Origin: Ilumatobacteraceae bacterium
GTDB lineage: Bacteria > Actinomycetota > Acidimicrobiia > Acidimicrobiales > Ilumatobacteraceae
Assembly (NCBI GenBank): GCA_025464045.1
Contig: JAODBQ010000189.1
Coordinates: 1-16,758 of the forward strand
Length of the DNA: 16,758 nucleotides
Reading direction: 5' to 3'
The notes beneath the pieces were generated by a model. It searched no databases. It was not told the origin of the DNA and saw only the letters and a program-made list of their open reading frames with translations. The position numbers and the translations under genes are program-made. This document shows positions 1 through 6,828 of the stretch, in pieces. Numbering within the stretch: position 1 is the stretch's first letter; each line of letters begins with the position of its first letter.

Positions 1-1
1 C

Positions 2-1048
2 AACCTCGACTACGCGTACATCGCCCAGGAGCTCGGCAAGAACCCGCTCGCGTCGGAGTGCCTCAACTGCAGCGCACCCGACACCGGCAACATGGAGGTG
101 CTCGAGCGCGTCGGCACGCCCGAGCAGAAGAAGCAGTGGCTGGAGCCGCTGCTGTCGGGGGAGATCCGCTCCGCCTACGCCATGACCGAGCCCGATGTCG
201 CCTCGTCCGATGCGAAGAACATCGCCTGCAAGGCCGTGCTCGACGGCGACGAGTGGGTGATCAACGGCGAGAAGTACTACATCTCCGGTGCGGGCGATCC
301 GCGCTGCAAGATCATGATCTGCATGCTGCAGACGAGCCCGGACGGCCCGCCGCACAAGCGTCAGTCGCAGATCCTCGTGCCGCTGCCGTGGCCGGGCGTG
401 GAGATCCTCGGGCCGATGGCGGTGTTCGGCGACGACGACGCGCCCCACGGCCACATGCACCTGCGCTTCACCGACGTCCGCGTGCCGGCGTCGAACATGC
501 TGCTCGGCGAGGGCCGTGGCTTCGAGATCTCGCAGGTCCGCCTCGGGCCGGGCCGCATCCACCACTGCATGCGCTCGATCGGCGTTGCCGAGAAGGCGCT
601 GGAGCTGATGGTCCGTCGTGGCCTCAACCGCGAGGCGTTCGGCAAGCCGCTCGCCGCGCTCGGCAAGAACACCGAGATGATCGCCAAGGCGCGCATCGAG
701 ATCGAGGCGATGCGGCTGATGGTGCTGCGTGCGGCGAAGGCGATGGACGTGATGGGCAACCAGGAGGCCCGCGTGTGGGTCAGCGCCGTCAAGGCGATGG
801 TGCCGGTCCGGGTCTGCGAGATCATCGATCAGGCCATCCAGATCCACGGCGCGACGGGCATCTCGCAGTGGACCCCGCTGGCACGGATGTACACCAGCGC
901 GCGCACCCTGCGTCTCGCCGACGGCCCGGACGAGGTGCACTGGCACGTCGTCGGCCGCGCCGAGCTGACCCGCTACGAGGACGATCACGATCCGATCGTC
1001 GGGCCGACCAAGACCGAGCGGGGCATCGCCTTCTCCGGTCCGTCCTGA
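2..1048 (+). CDS. Acyl-CoA dehydrogenase family protein (ACAD10/11-like), 5' end outside window
   Basis: FAD-dependent acyl-CoA dehydrogenase, which introduces an alpha-beta double bond into an acyl-CoA thioester. The open frame runs in from the window edge; the 348 visible residues lack the N-terminal part of a roughly 400-residue family member. An internal ATG at 92 is not the real start, because the residues before it (NLDYAYIAQELGKNP) already read as family sequence. Visible signatures are MTEPDVASSDA (FAD/substrate-binding loop), the beta-domain stretch NGEKYYISGAG, REAFGKPL in the C-terminal helical domain, and QIHGATGIS with LRLADGPDEVH near the end. Where short- and medium-chain enzymes have the catalytic Glu (YEGT motif), this protein has Asp (codon 920-922), as I recall for ACAD10/11-type members. 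Substrate unknown. No partner gene is visible, and the next gene is an unrelated cold-shock gene. Confidence 0.93.
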   Translation, partial: NLDYAYIAQELGKNPLASECLNCSAPDTGNMEVLERVGTPEQKKQWLEPLLSGEIRSAYAMTEPDVASSDAKNIACKAVLDGDEWVINGEKYYISGAGDPRCKIMICMLQTSPDGPPHKRQSQILVPLPWPGVEILGPMAVFGDDDAPHGHMHLRFTDVRVPASNMLLGEGRGFEISQVRLGPGRIHHCMRSIGVAEKALELMVRRGLNREAFGKPLAALGKNTEMIAKARIEIEAMRLMVLRAAKAMDVMGNQEARVWVSAVKAMVPVRVCEIIDQAIQIHGATGISQWTPLARMYTSARTLRLADGPDEVHWHVVGRAELTRYEDDHDPIVGPTKTERGIAFSGPS

Positions 1049-1181
1049 ACCCGGCGCCGCCGGCGGCGGCGTCGACGGTGGATTGCGCGCGGTTCAACAC
1101 GCCCGGGGGACACATCTCCCGATAAGGTGCGGTGCCCGGGTTTCCTACCGTGGCAAATTTCATGTTGAAGGTGAGGGCCCA
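1049..1181 (+). other. Intergenic region and 5' leader of the cold-shock gene
   Basis: This 133-bp gap lies between the acyl-CoA dehydrogenase stop and the cold-shock GTG. A short perfect GC hairpin (arms cgccg at 1055-1059 and cggcg at 1064-1068) follows the dehydrogenase stop but has no T-run, so it is at most a weak terminator. A Shine-Dalgarno-like GAAGGTGAG sits at 1167-1175, about 6 nt before the GTG. TAAGGT at 1123-1128 could be a -10 box, which would give a leader of roughly 50 nt, but I see no convincing -35. Cold-shock genes often have structured leaders; I could not fold this one. Confidence 0.4.
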
Positions 1182-1382
1182 GTGGCCACAGGTACTGTCA
1201 AGTTTTTCAATGCTGAGAAGGGCTTCGGCTTCATCTCTCGCGAGCAGGGTGACGATGTGTTCGTCCACTTCTCCAACATCCAGGGCACTGGCTACAAGTC
1301 CCTCGCGGAAGGGCAGGCTGTCGAGTTCGACGTCGCTCCCGGCCGCAAGGGCGAAGAGGCTCAGAACGTCCGTCCGCTCTGA
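1182..1382 (+). CDS. Cold-shock domain protein (CspA family)
   Basis: A 66-residue single cold-shock domain that binds single-stranded RNA or DNA and acts as an RNA chaperone in the cytoplasm. It carries RNP1-like KGFGFI (residues 13-18) and RNP2-like VFVHF (26-30) and ends at QNVRPL, so it is the full family length. The start is GTG at 1182, because VATGTVKFFN matches the usual family N-terminus (M-x-x-GTVKWF) and GAAGGTGAG is correctly placed upstream. Upstream in-frame codons give residues foreign to the family. Position 9 is Phe (KFFN) rather than the commoner Trp (KWFN), a variant common in actinobacteria. The gene appears monocistronic, ending at a hairpin. Confidence 0.95.
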   Translation: MATGTVKFFNAEKGFGFISREQGDDVFVHFSNIQGTGYKSLAEGQAVEFDVAPGRKGEEAQNVRPL

Positions 1383-1388
1383 TCGCGA

Positions 1389-1417
1389 GTCCGGCCGCCA
1401 CGTCGTGGTGGCCGGAC
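1389..1417 (+). terminator. Hairpin terminator after the cold-shock gene
   Basis: The 13-nt arms at 1389-1401 and 1405-1417 pair throughout (one G-T wobble) around a 3-nt loop, 6 nt after the cold-shock stop. There is no T-run, as is usual in GC-rich actinobacteria. It lies between the convergent cold-shock gene and bioD, so it may work in both directions. Confidence 0.7.
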
Positions 1418-1453
1418 CTGTGATTGCAGCAACCTGAGCCTGGTCCGCCGAGC

Positions 1454-2101
1454 TCAGTCCGTCCGCAACACCTGCTCGATGCTGTCGAGCGTGGTGTGGA
1501 CATCCAAGCCGTCGTGGTTCGCGAGCCAATCGTGGTTGCGGCGGTGCAGTTCTTGTGCCGCGTCGTAGCGATTCAGCAGCACGACGACGCGGTGTGTCGT
1601 GAGCGCGTCGATCGCCGACCGGACGGCGTTGATCACGCCAAGCCCCGCGTCTGCCACGAGCAGGACCGCGTCCGGCTCGAGCCGTCGGGTGACGTCAGCA
1701 GCATCTCCATCGTCCGCGATGGGTGAGCGCACGCCACCGGCCGTCTCCACCACGCCGATCGCCGTGCCGCGGGGCCAGGCCAGCTCGTCGATCAGGTCGT
1801 CGAGGCCGATCGGCCCACGACCGAGTGCGGCACTCGCCATCGGTGGCGCCATCGGGACCCCGTACCAGCGGTGCGCGGGACAGACGTCGTGCACCTGTTC
1901 GCCCGTCGCCGCAGCCAGCAGCTCCGCGTCGGTGAGCTCGCGCGGGCGGCCGTCGTGCGTCACCTCGAACGACTGCGCCGGTTTGCGCGCCGCGACCGTC
2001 GTCCCGGCCGTGCGCCACCGCTCCAGCAGCCGGCACGACACCCACGTCTTGCCGACCTCGGTTCCGGTGCCGACCACCACGATCAGTCGCTCGGGCCTCA
2101 T
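1454..2101 (-). CDS. bioD: Dethiobiotin synthetase
   Basis: ATP-dependent ring closure of 7,8-diaminopelargonate with CO2 to dethiobiotin, the third of the four late biotin steps; cytoplasmic. 215 residues. The Walker A loop GTGTEVGKT lies at residues 11-19. KPAQSFE, PMAPPMAS and ETAGGVRSPIADDGD correspond to the KPVxTG, SPxAPH and EGAGG motifs of the family, and LLVADAGLGVINA follows. Two family positions differ from E. coli BioD: GTD to GTG in the P-loop and EGAGG to ETAGG. The ATG at 2101 is 10 nt after the bioF stop. An in-frame GTG a few codons upstream would overlap bioF. Either way the two genes are translationally close. Identification rests on the motifs plus the bioF/bioB/bioA neighbours. 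Confidence 0.92.
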   Translation of the reverse strand: MRPERLIVVVGTGTEVGKTWVSCRLLERWRTAGTTVAARKPAQSFEVTHDGRPRELTDAELLAAATGEQVHDVCPAHRWYGVPMAPPMASAALGRGPIGLDDLIDELAWPRGTAIGVVETAGGVRSPIADDGDAADVTRRLEPDAVLLVADAGLGVINAVRSAIDALTTHRVVVLLNRYDAAQELHRRNHDWLANHDGLDVHTTLDSIEQVLRTD

Positions 2102-2111
2102 CGGTCGGGCC

Positions 2112-3257
2112 TCATCCGTCACCCATCCGAGACCCGACCTCGCCATGACGCAGGCCGAGCGCGGCGAGCGCGGCGAGCAGGCGGTCGACCATCTCGTCGC
2201 TGTGGCCGGCGGACAGGGCGATCCGCAGCCGGGAGGTGCCCGCAGGAACGGTCGGCGGCCGGATGGCCGGGACCAGCACACCGAACGCCCCGAGTGCCGC
2301 AGCGGCGTCCAGCGCGGCCTGCTCGGCGCCGAGCACGATCGGCACGATCGGCGACGGATGGCCCGGGGCGATGCGTTCGATCGAAGCGCGCAACCGCGCC
2401 GACAGCGCACGGCCGTCGTCGCTGCGCACGATGCGCAGCGCGGCCAGCGCGGCCGCGGTGTCCGCCGGGCTCGGCGCCGTGGTGAAGATGTACGAACGGG
2501 CGCGGTTGACGAGCAGCTGCACGAGGTCGGCCGGCCCCGCCACCCACCCGCCCAGCGAGCCGAGCGTCTTCGACAGCGTGCCGACGCGCAGCACGTCGAG
2601 CCCGTCGAGCACCGGGACGTCGGGGCCCAGCACCGCGTGGGCCTCGTCGACGACGAGCAGTGCGCCGTGGCGCGCGCACAGCCCGGCCAGCTCGCCGACC
2701 GGCGCGAGGTCGCCGTCCATCGAGAAGACGCTGTCGGTGACCACGACCGTGCGCCCCGCTGTCGCGTCGAGCAGCTCGCCGAGGTGGCCCATGTCGTTGT
2801 GGCGGTAGACCTGCACGCTCGAGCGGCTCAGCCGACAGCCGTCGACGATCGACGCGTGATTGAGCTCGTCGCTGAACACGTTGACGCCCGGACCACCGAA
2901 GACCCCGAGCACGCCGAGGTTCGCGGCGTAGCCGGTGGAGAACAGCACGGCCTGCGCGCAGTGCTTCCACTCGGCGAGCTCGACCTCGAGCTCCGCGTGG
3001 CACGGCCGGCTACCGACGATCAACCGCGAGGCGGTCGAGCCAGTGCCCCAGCGTCGTGTGGCGTGGATGGCGGCCTCGATCACCTGCGGGTGCGCGGCGA
3101 GACCGAGGTAGTCGTTGGACGCAAAAGAGACCACGTCCCGGCCGTCGAGCACTCCGCCCGGACCCCGCGCGTCGAAGCTGCGTGGCGCCCGCCAGCGACC
3201 TGCGGCGCGGATCGCGCACGCCTCGTCGCGCGCCCAGGTCGTCCATCGTCCACTCAC
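2112..3257 (-). CDS. bioF: 8-amino-7-oxononanoate synthase
   Basis: PLP enzyme of the alpha-oxoamine synthase family. It condenses pimeloyl-CoA or -ACP with L-alanine to give 8-amino-7-oxononanoate, the first dedicated ring-assembly step of biotin synthesis. 381 residues from GTG 3257, close to the usual 380-390. Motifs include SNDYLGLA (47-54), GTGSTASRLIVG (71-82), HNDMGHL (153-159), DSVFSMDGD (175-183), VVDEAHA with the PLP-contacting Asp204, and GTLSKTLG with the Schiff-base lysine K230. The start is uncertain: GTG 3293 would add 12 residues, but an upstream GAGGA favours 3257. It is co-transcribed with bioD and divergent from bioB. Confidence 0.93.
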   Translation of the reverse strand: MSGRWTTWARDEACAIRAAGRWRAPRSFDARGPGGVLDGRDVVSFASNDYLGLAAHPQVIEAAIHATRRWGTGSTASRLIVGSRPCHAELEVELAEWKHCAQAVLFSTGYAANLGVLGVFGGPGVNVFSDELNHASIVDGCRLSRSSVQVYRHNDMGHLGELLDATAGRTVVVTDSVFSMDGDLAPVGELAGLCARHGALLVVDEAHAVLGPDVPVLDGLDVLRVGTLSKTLGSLGGWVAGPADLVQLLVNRARSYIFTTAPSPADTAAALAALRIVRSDDGRALSARLRASIERIAPGHPSPIVPIVLGAEQAALDAAAALGAFGVLVPAIRPPTVPAGTSRLRIALSAGHSDEMVDRLLAALAALGLRHGEVGSRMGDG

Positions 3258-3375
3258 GTCGACGGGGTCCTCGAGCTGTGTGCCACGGTCCACCTTCGCA
3301 TCCCGGTGACACACGCCACCAGTTCGCAACGGGTCACAATTGGATCGCAGCCCAGGCGCCGACCAGTGTGTGGCG
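3258..3375. promoter_or_regulatory. Divergent bioF / bioB control region
   Basis: This 118-bp region must hold promoters for both bioF-bioD and bioB. On the plus strand TTGGAT (3340-3345), an 18-bp spacer and CAGTGT (3364-3369), 6 nt before the bioB ATG, could be a weak leaderless promoter. A 9-bp dyad GTTcgcAAC (3322-3330) lies mid-region. I found no match to the long BirA operator or to any biotin-repressor site that I can state with confidence. Confidence 0.35.
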
Positions 3376-4392
3376 ATGCAGCTGCGATACGACTGGACCG
3401 TTGCCGAGGCCGAAGCGTTGATCGCCAGGCCGTTCCACGAGTTGCTCGCGGAGGCGCACGACGTGCACCGGCGTGGCTTCGCCGAGCAGACCGTCGAAGC
3501 CGCGATCCTGCTCTCGATCAAGACCGGGGCGTGCCCCGAGGACTGCGCGTACTGCCCGCAGTCGGCGAGGTACGACACCGACGTCGAGCCGGAGCGACTG
3601 ATGCCGACCGCCGACATCGTCGTCGCGGCACGGAACGCGCAGGCCAGCGGTGCGACCCGGTTCTGCATGGGTGCGGCATGGCGTTCGCCGACCGATCGCC
3701 AGGTCGGTCTCGTCGCCGAGGCCGTGCAGGCGGTCGGGGATCTGGGGATGGAGACGTGCGTGACGCTCGGGATGTTGACGCCCGAGCAGTCGGACCGGCT
3801 GGCCTCCGCCGGCCTCGACTTCTACAACCACAACCTCGACACGTCCCCCGAGTTCTACGGCGAGATCATCACCACCCGCACCTACGACGACCGCCTCGAC
3901 ACGCTGGCCAACGTGCGCGCCTCGGGCGTGAAGCTGTGCTGCGGTGGCATCGTCGGGATGGGGGAGTCGCGGCTCGATCGCGCCGGGCTCCTCGTGCAGC
4001 TCGCCCGCCTCGATCCGCATCCCGAGAGCGTCCCGATCAACCTCCTCGTCCAGGTGCCCGGCACCCCGCTGTTCGGTACCGCCGAGCTCGATCCGCTGGA
4101 GCTCGTGCGCACGATCGCCGCGGCACGGCTGATGATGCCGGCCTCGGTGGTGCGCCTCTCCGCCGGCCGTTCGAAGATGACCGACGAGCTGCAGGCCCTG
4201 TGCCTGCACGCCGGCGCGAGCAGCATCTTCCTCGGCGACCGCCTGCTGACCACGCCGAACCCCGGCAACGACCACGATCTCGAGCTGCTCGAGCGACTCG
4301 ACATGCAGGTCGCCACCACGGGCAAGCAGCCGGTCGTGCGCGAACAGGTCGTCGCGGACGCGGCGGGCGCGACCGCCGTCGCGATCAGGTAG
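3376..4392 (+). CDS. bioB: Biotin synthase (radical SAM)
   Basis: Inserts sulfur into dethiobiotin to form biotin, using a SAM-binding [4Fe-4S] cluster and a sacrificial [2Fe-2S] cluster. 338 residues from ATG 3376. The radical-SAM CxxxCxxC motif is ACPEDCAYC (Cys53, 57, 60). The cysteines expected to bind the second cluster appear in FCMGAAW, CVTLGML and CCGGIVGMGES, and its Arg ligand in LSAGRSKM. YNHNLDTS and SIFLGDRLLTTPNP are also family hallmarks. In-frame GTG 3370 and TTG 3340 are alternative starts; ATG is preferred because family similarity begins soon after it. Its last 8 nt overlap the end of convergent bioA. Confidence 0.95.
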   Translation: MQLRYDWTVAEAEALIARPFHELLAEAHDVHRRGFAEQTVEAAILLSIKTGACPEDCAYCPQSARYDTDVEPERLMPTADIVVAARNAQASGATRFCMGAAWRSPTDRQVGLVAEAVQAVGDLGMETCVTLGMLTPEQSDRLASAGLDFYNHNLDTSPEFYGEIITTRTYDDRLDTLANVRASGVKLCCGGIVGMGESRLDRAGLLVQLARLDPHPESVPINLLVQVPGTPLFGTAELDPLELVRTIAAARLMMPASVVRLSAGRSKMTDELQALCLHAGASSIFLGDRLLTTPNPGNDHDLELLERLDMQVATTGKQPVVREQVVADAAGATAVAIR

Positions 4393-5683
4393 CCGCCACC
4401 CGTTCGACGGTCGCCACCATCGCCGCACAGATCTCGCCGATGTCGCCGTCGGTCGACACGTACGGCGGCATCGTGTACACCAACCGGCCGAACGGACGTA
4501 GCCAGACGCCGTGTTCCAGGCACACCGCCTGCATCGCCGCCATCGGCAACGGTTCGCGGGTCTCGATCACCCCGATCCCACCGAGCACGCGCACGTCGCG
4601 CACCTGGGCAACGGCGCGCGCCGGCGCCAGCCCGTCGACCAGGCCGCGCTCGATGCGCCGCACGTTCTCCGCCCACGGCTGGGAGAGCAGCAGGCGGATC
4701 GACGCCAACGACACGGCGGCTGCGAGCGGGTTGCCCATGTACGTCGGCCCGTGCATCAGCGCACCGGCTTCGGCGTTGCTGACCGCGCCAGCCACCGCTG
4801 TCGTGCACAGCGTCGCCGCCATCGACAGGTAGCCGCCGGTCATCGCCTTGCCCACGCACATGATGTCGGGTGCGACGCCGGCGTGCTCGCAGCCGAACAG
4901 CCGGCCGGAGCGGCCGAAGCCGGTGGCGATCTCGTCGGCGATCAGCAGCACGTCGCGCTCGTCGCACAGGCCGCGCACCGCCGCGAGGTACTCGGGGGCG
5001 TAGAAGCGCATCCCGCCGGCCCCTTGCACGACCGGCTCGAGGATCACGGCCGCGACCTCGTCGGCGTGCTCGTCCAGCAACGCACGCATCGCCGCGATGT
5101 CGCTGTCGTCGAAGGTGGCGCCGTAGACGGGCGTCGGCGCCGGGGCGAACAGCTGCTGGGGGAGCAGGCCGGCGAACATGTGGTGCATCCCCGTGTCGGG
5201 GTCGCACACCGACATCGCGCCGAGCGTGTCGCCGTGGTAGCCCGACCGCACCGCGACCATCCGCTGCCGCTGCGGCCGTCCCCTGCCGAGCCAGTACTGC
5301 ACCGCCATCTTCATCGCGACCTCGACGGCCACCGAGCCCGAGTCGCTGAAGAACACGTGGTCGAGACCGGACGGGGTGATCGCCACGAGCTGCTCGGCGA
5401 GCTCCACCGCCGGTCCGTGGGTGAGCCCGCCGAACATCACGTGGGACATGTCCGCCAGCTGTGCGGTGACGGCGGCGTCGAGGACCGGGTGGCGGTAGCC
5501 GTGGATCGCCGCCCACCACGAGGACATCCCGTCGATCACCTCGCGGCCGTCGGCGAGTCGCAGGCGGTTCCCCGACGCGCTGCGCACGGCGACGCTCGGC
5601 ATCGCCGCCGGCATCGGCGCGTAGGGGTGCCACACGGTGGCACGGTCGCGGGCGGCGAGATCGGCAGGTTCGGCGACGGTCAC
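4385..5683 (-). CDS. bioA: Adenosylmethionine-8-amino-7-oxononanoate aminotransferase (DAPA synthase)
   Basis: PLP aminotransferase making 7,8-diaminopelargonate with SAM as unusual amino donor, the step between BioF and BioD. 432 residues, the usual length. Motifs: WHPYAPM (18-24; substrate-binding Tyr), SWWAAIHGYRHP (55-66), FFSDSGSVAVE (111-121), GYHGDTLGAMS (148-158), LIADEIATGFGRSG (247-260) with the PLP-binding Asp250, CVGKAMTGG with catalytic Lys279, and HGPTYMGNPLA. The start is GTG 5683. The upstream in-frame ATG adds unrelated residues, and a -10 hexamer lies 6 nt before the GTG, implying a leaderless transcript. It converges on bioB with overlapping stop regions and is divergent from the dehydrogenase gene at 5755. 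Confidence 0.95.
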   Translation of the reverse strand: MTVAEPADLAARDRATVWHPYAPMPAAMPSVAVRSASGNRLRLADGREVIDGMSSWWAAIHGYRHPVLDAAVTAQLADMSHVMFGGLTHGPAVELAEQLVAITPSGLDHVFFSDSGSVAVEVAMKMAVQYWLGRGRPQRQRMVAVRSGYHGDTLGAMSVCDPDTGMHHMFAGLLPQQLFAPAPTPVYGATFDDSDIAAMRALLDEHADEVAAVILEPVVQGAGGMRFYAPEYLAAVRGLCDERDVLLIADEIATGFGRSGRLFGCEHAGVAPDIMCVGKAMTGGYLSMAATLCTTAVAGAVSNAEAGALMHGPTYMGNPLAAAVSLASIRLLLSQPWAENVRRIERGLVDGLAPARAVAQVRDVRVLGGIGVIETREPLPMAAMQAVCLEHGVWLRPFGRLVYTMPPYVSTDGDIGEICAAMVATVERVAAT

Positions 5684-5689
5684 CGGCCC

Positions 5690-5695
5690 AGTATC
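5690..5695 (-). promoter_or_regulatory. Candidate -10 box of bioA (leaderless)
   Basis: GATACT reads on the minus strand, with 6 nt (GGGCCG) between it and the GTG start codon, so transcription would begin at or next to the start codon. No good -35 is seen at 16-18 bp. There is no Shine-Dalgarno sequence before this GTG. Confidence 0.45.
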
Positions 5696-5754
5696 CCCGG
5701 TGGGCTCGCCGTGTACGGTCGAACGGGGACGAAGATCGAACAAGGGGTAGACCG

Positions 5755-6747
5755 ATGAAGCGAGCGATCTGGACAGCCGACGGCCTGACCGTCGAAGACG
5801 TCGAGCCACCGGCGCTGCCCGACGGGTTCGTGCGCCTCGCCGTCGAGGCCTGCGGCATCTGCGGGACCGACCTGCACTTCTTCACCGGCCAGCACGACCC
5901 GATCCTCGACACGGTGCCGGGACACGAGTTCGTCGGCACGGTGCTGGACGCACCCGCCGGCACCGCCGACGGCCGGTACGCGGCGTCACCGATGGTCCGC
6001 TGCGGCACGTGCGAGCACTGCCACGCGGGCGAGTGGAACCTGTGCCGGCGCGGTGGCGACCTGATCGGCCTCGGCCGCAACGGCGGGCTGGCCGAGTGGG
6101 TGGACGTACCGGCCGTCAACCTCGTGCCCCTCGGCGACATCGAGCCGGGCGTCGGGATGCTCGCCGAGCCGCTCGCGGTCGCGGTGCGCGGCGTCGGCCT
6201 GGCGCGCCTGCAGCCCGACGAGACGGTGCTCGTGCTCGGTGCCGGCACGATCGGTCTCCTCGCCGGGCTCGCGGCACGACGGGTGTCGGAGCGCGTGGTC
6301 GTGTCGGCGCGCTACCCGCACCAGATCGCGGCGGCGCAAGCGCTCGGGCTGGAGACGATCGCGGAGGCGGACGTGATGGCGTGGGGCAAGCAGCACAAGC
6401 CGGCCGCGATCATCGAGACGGTCGGCGGGAGTGCTGACACGGTCAACGTCGGCATCAAGGTGGCCAAGCGCGGTGGCCGGATGGTCGTGTTGGGGTCGTT
6501 CGCCACACCGCCGGTCGACCTGTTCACGGCATTGCAGAAGGAGGTCGCGATCCTGCCGTCGTTCGCCTACGGGACACGCGACGGTGTCGACGACTTCGTC
6601 GATGCGGCGGGTCTCCTCGGCGAGCACCGCCGCGCCCTCGGCGCGTTGGTGACGCACCGCTTCGCGCTGGACGATGTCGCCGACGCGTTCAGCGCCGCGC
6701 TCGACAAGGGCAGCAAGGCCGTGAAGGTCGCGGTCGTCAACAGCTGA
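5755..6747 (+). CDS. Zinc-dependent medium-chain alcohol/polyol dehydrogenase
   Basis: Medium-chain dehydrogenase/reductase of the threonine/sorbitol/alcohol dehydrogenase type, 330 residues. The GroES-like N-terminal domain has the catalytic zinc set GICGTD (Cys36) and GHEF (His57, Glu58). The structural zinc lobe has Cys83, 86, 89 and 97 (RCGTCEHCHAGEWNLC). The Rossmann motif LGAGTIG is at 161-167. At the end of the second Rossmann strand (VVVSARYPHQ) there is no acidic residue but a Ser-Ala-Arg, which suggests NADP(H) rather than NAD(H); this is inference. AAGGGG upstream of ATG 5755 is a good ribosome site. Substrate cannot be told from sequence, and the position beside bioA does not imply a biotin role. 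Confidence 0.9.
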   Translation: MKRAIWTADGLTVEDVEPPALPDGFVRLAVEACGICGTDLHFFTGQHDPILDTVPGHEFVGTVLDAPAGTADGRYAASPMVRCGTCEHCHAGEWNLCRRGGDLIGLGRNGGLAEWVDVPAVNLVPLGDIEPGVGMLAEPLAVAVRGVGLARLQPDETVLVLGAGTIGLLAGLAARRVSERVVVSARYPHQIAAAQALGLETIAEADVMAWGKQHKPAAIIETVGGSADTVNVGIKVAKRGGRMVVLGSFATPPVDLFTALQKEVAILPSFAYGTRDGVDDFVDAAGLLGEHRRALGALVTHRFALDDVADAFSAALDKGSKAVKVAVVNS

Positions 6748-6783
6748 CGACCGTCGCGACCGTCGCGACCGTCACGACCGTTC
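6748..6783 (+). repeat. Four tandem 9-bp repeats
   Basis: Immediately after the dehydrogenase stop there are four head-to-tail copies of CGACCGTCG (copies 1 and 2 identical, copy 3 ends TCA, copy 4 ends TTC). The array fills the space between the stop codon and the terminator hairpin exactly. Confidence 0.85.
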
Positions 6784-6822
6784 GTCCGTACGTCGGGCCG
6801 GGGGGTCGCCCGACGCACGGAC
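6784..6822. terminator. Strong bidirectional hairpin between convergent genes
   Basis: Arms of 15 nt at 6784-6798 and 6808-6822 pair at 14 of 15 positions around a 9-nt G-rich loop. It sits between the convergent dehydrogenase and sigma-factor genes, 6 nt beyond the sigma-factor stop, so it probably terminates both. Confidence 0.8.
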
Positions 6823-6828
6823 ACCCGA

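Noticed and set aside
3306..3337. Inverted GTGAC/GTCAC pair with 22-bp spacing upstream of bioB
   Set aside because: The arms are only 5 bp and widely spaced, so chance occurrence in this composition is likely.
3340..3375. Earlier TTG (3340) or GTG (3370) start for bioB
   Set aside because: The added residues show no BioB similarity and no ribosome site precedes them; the TTG also falls where a -35 box may lie.
1599..4832. A 1077-codon plus-strand open frame across the biotin genes, and similar giant frames at 3882-6248 and 14655-16733 on the minus strand
   Set aside because: They are Arg/Ala/Pro-rich, resemble no family, and lie opposite or out of frame with clearly conserved enzymes. In about 70% GC DNA, stops are rare in the frames antisense to real genes.
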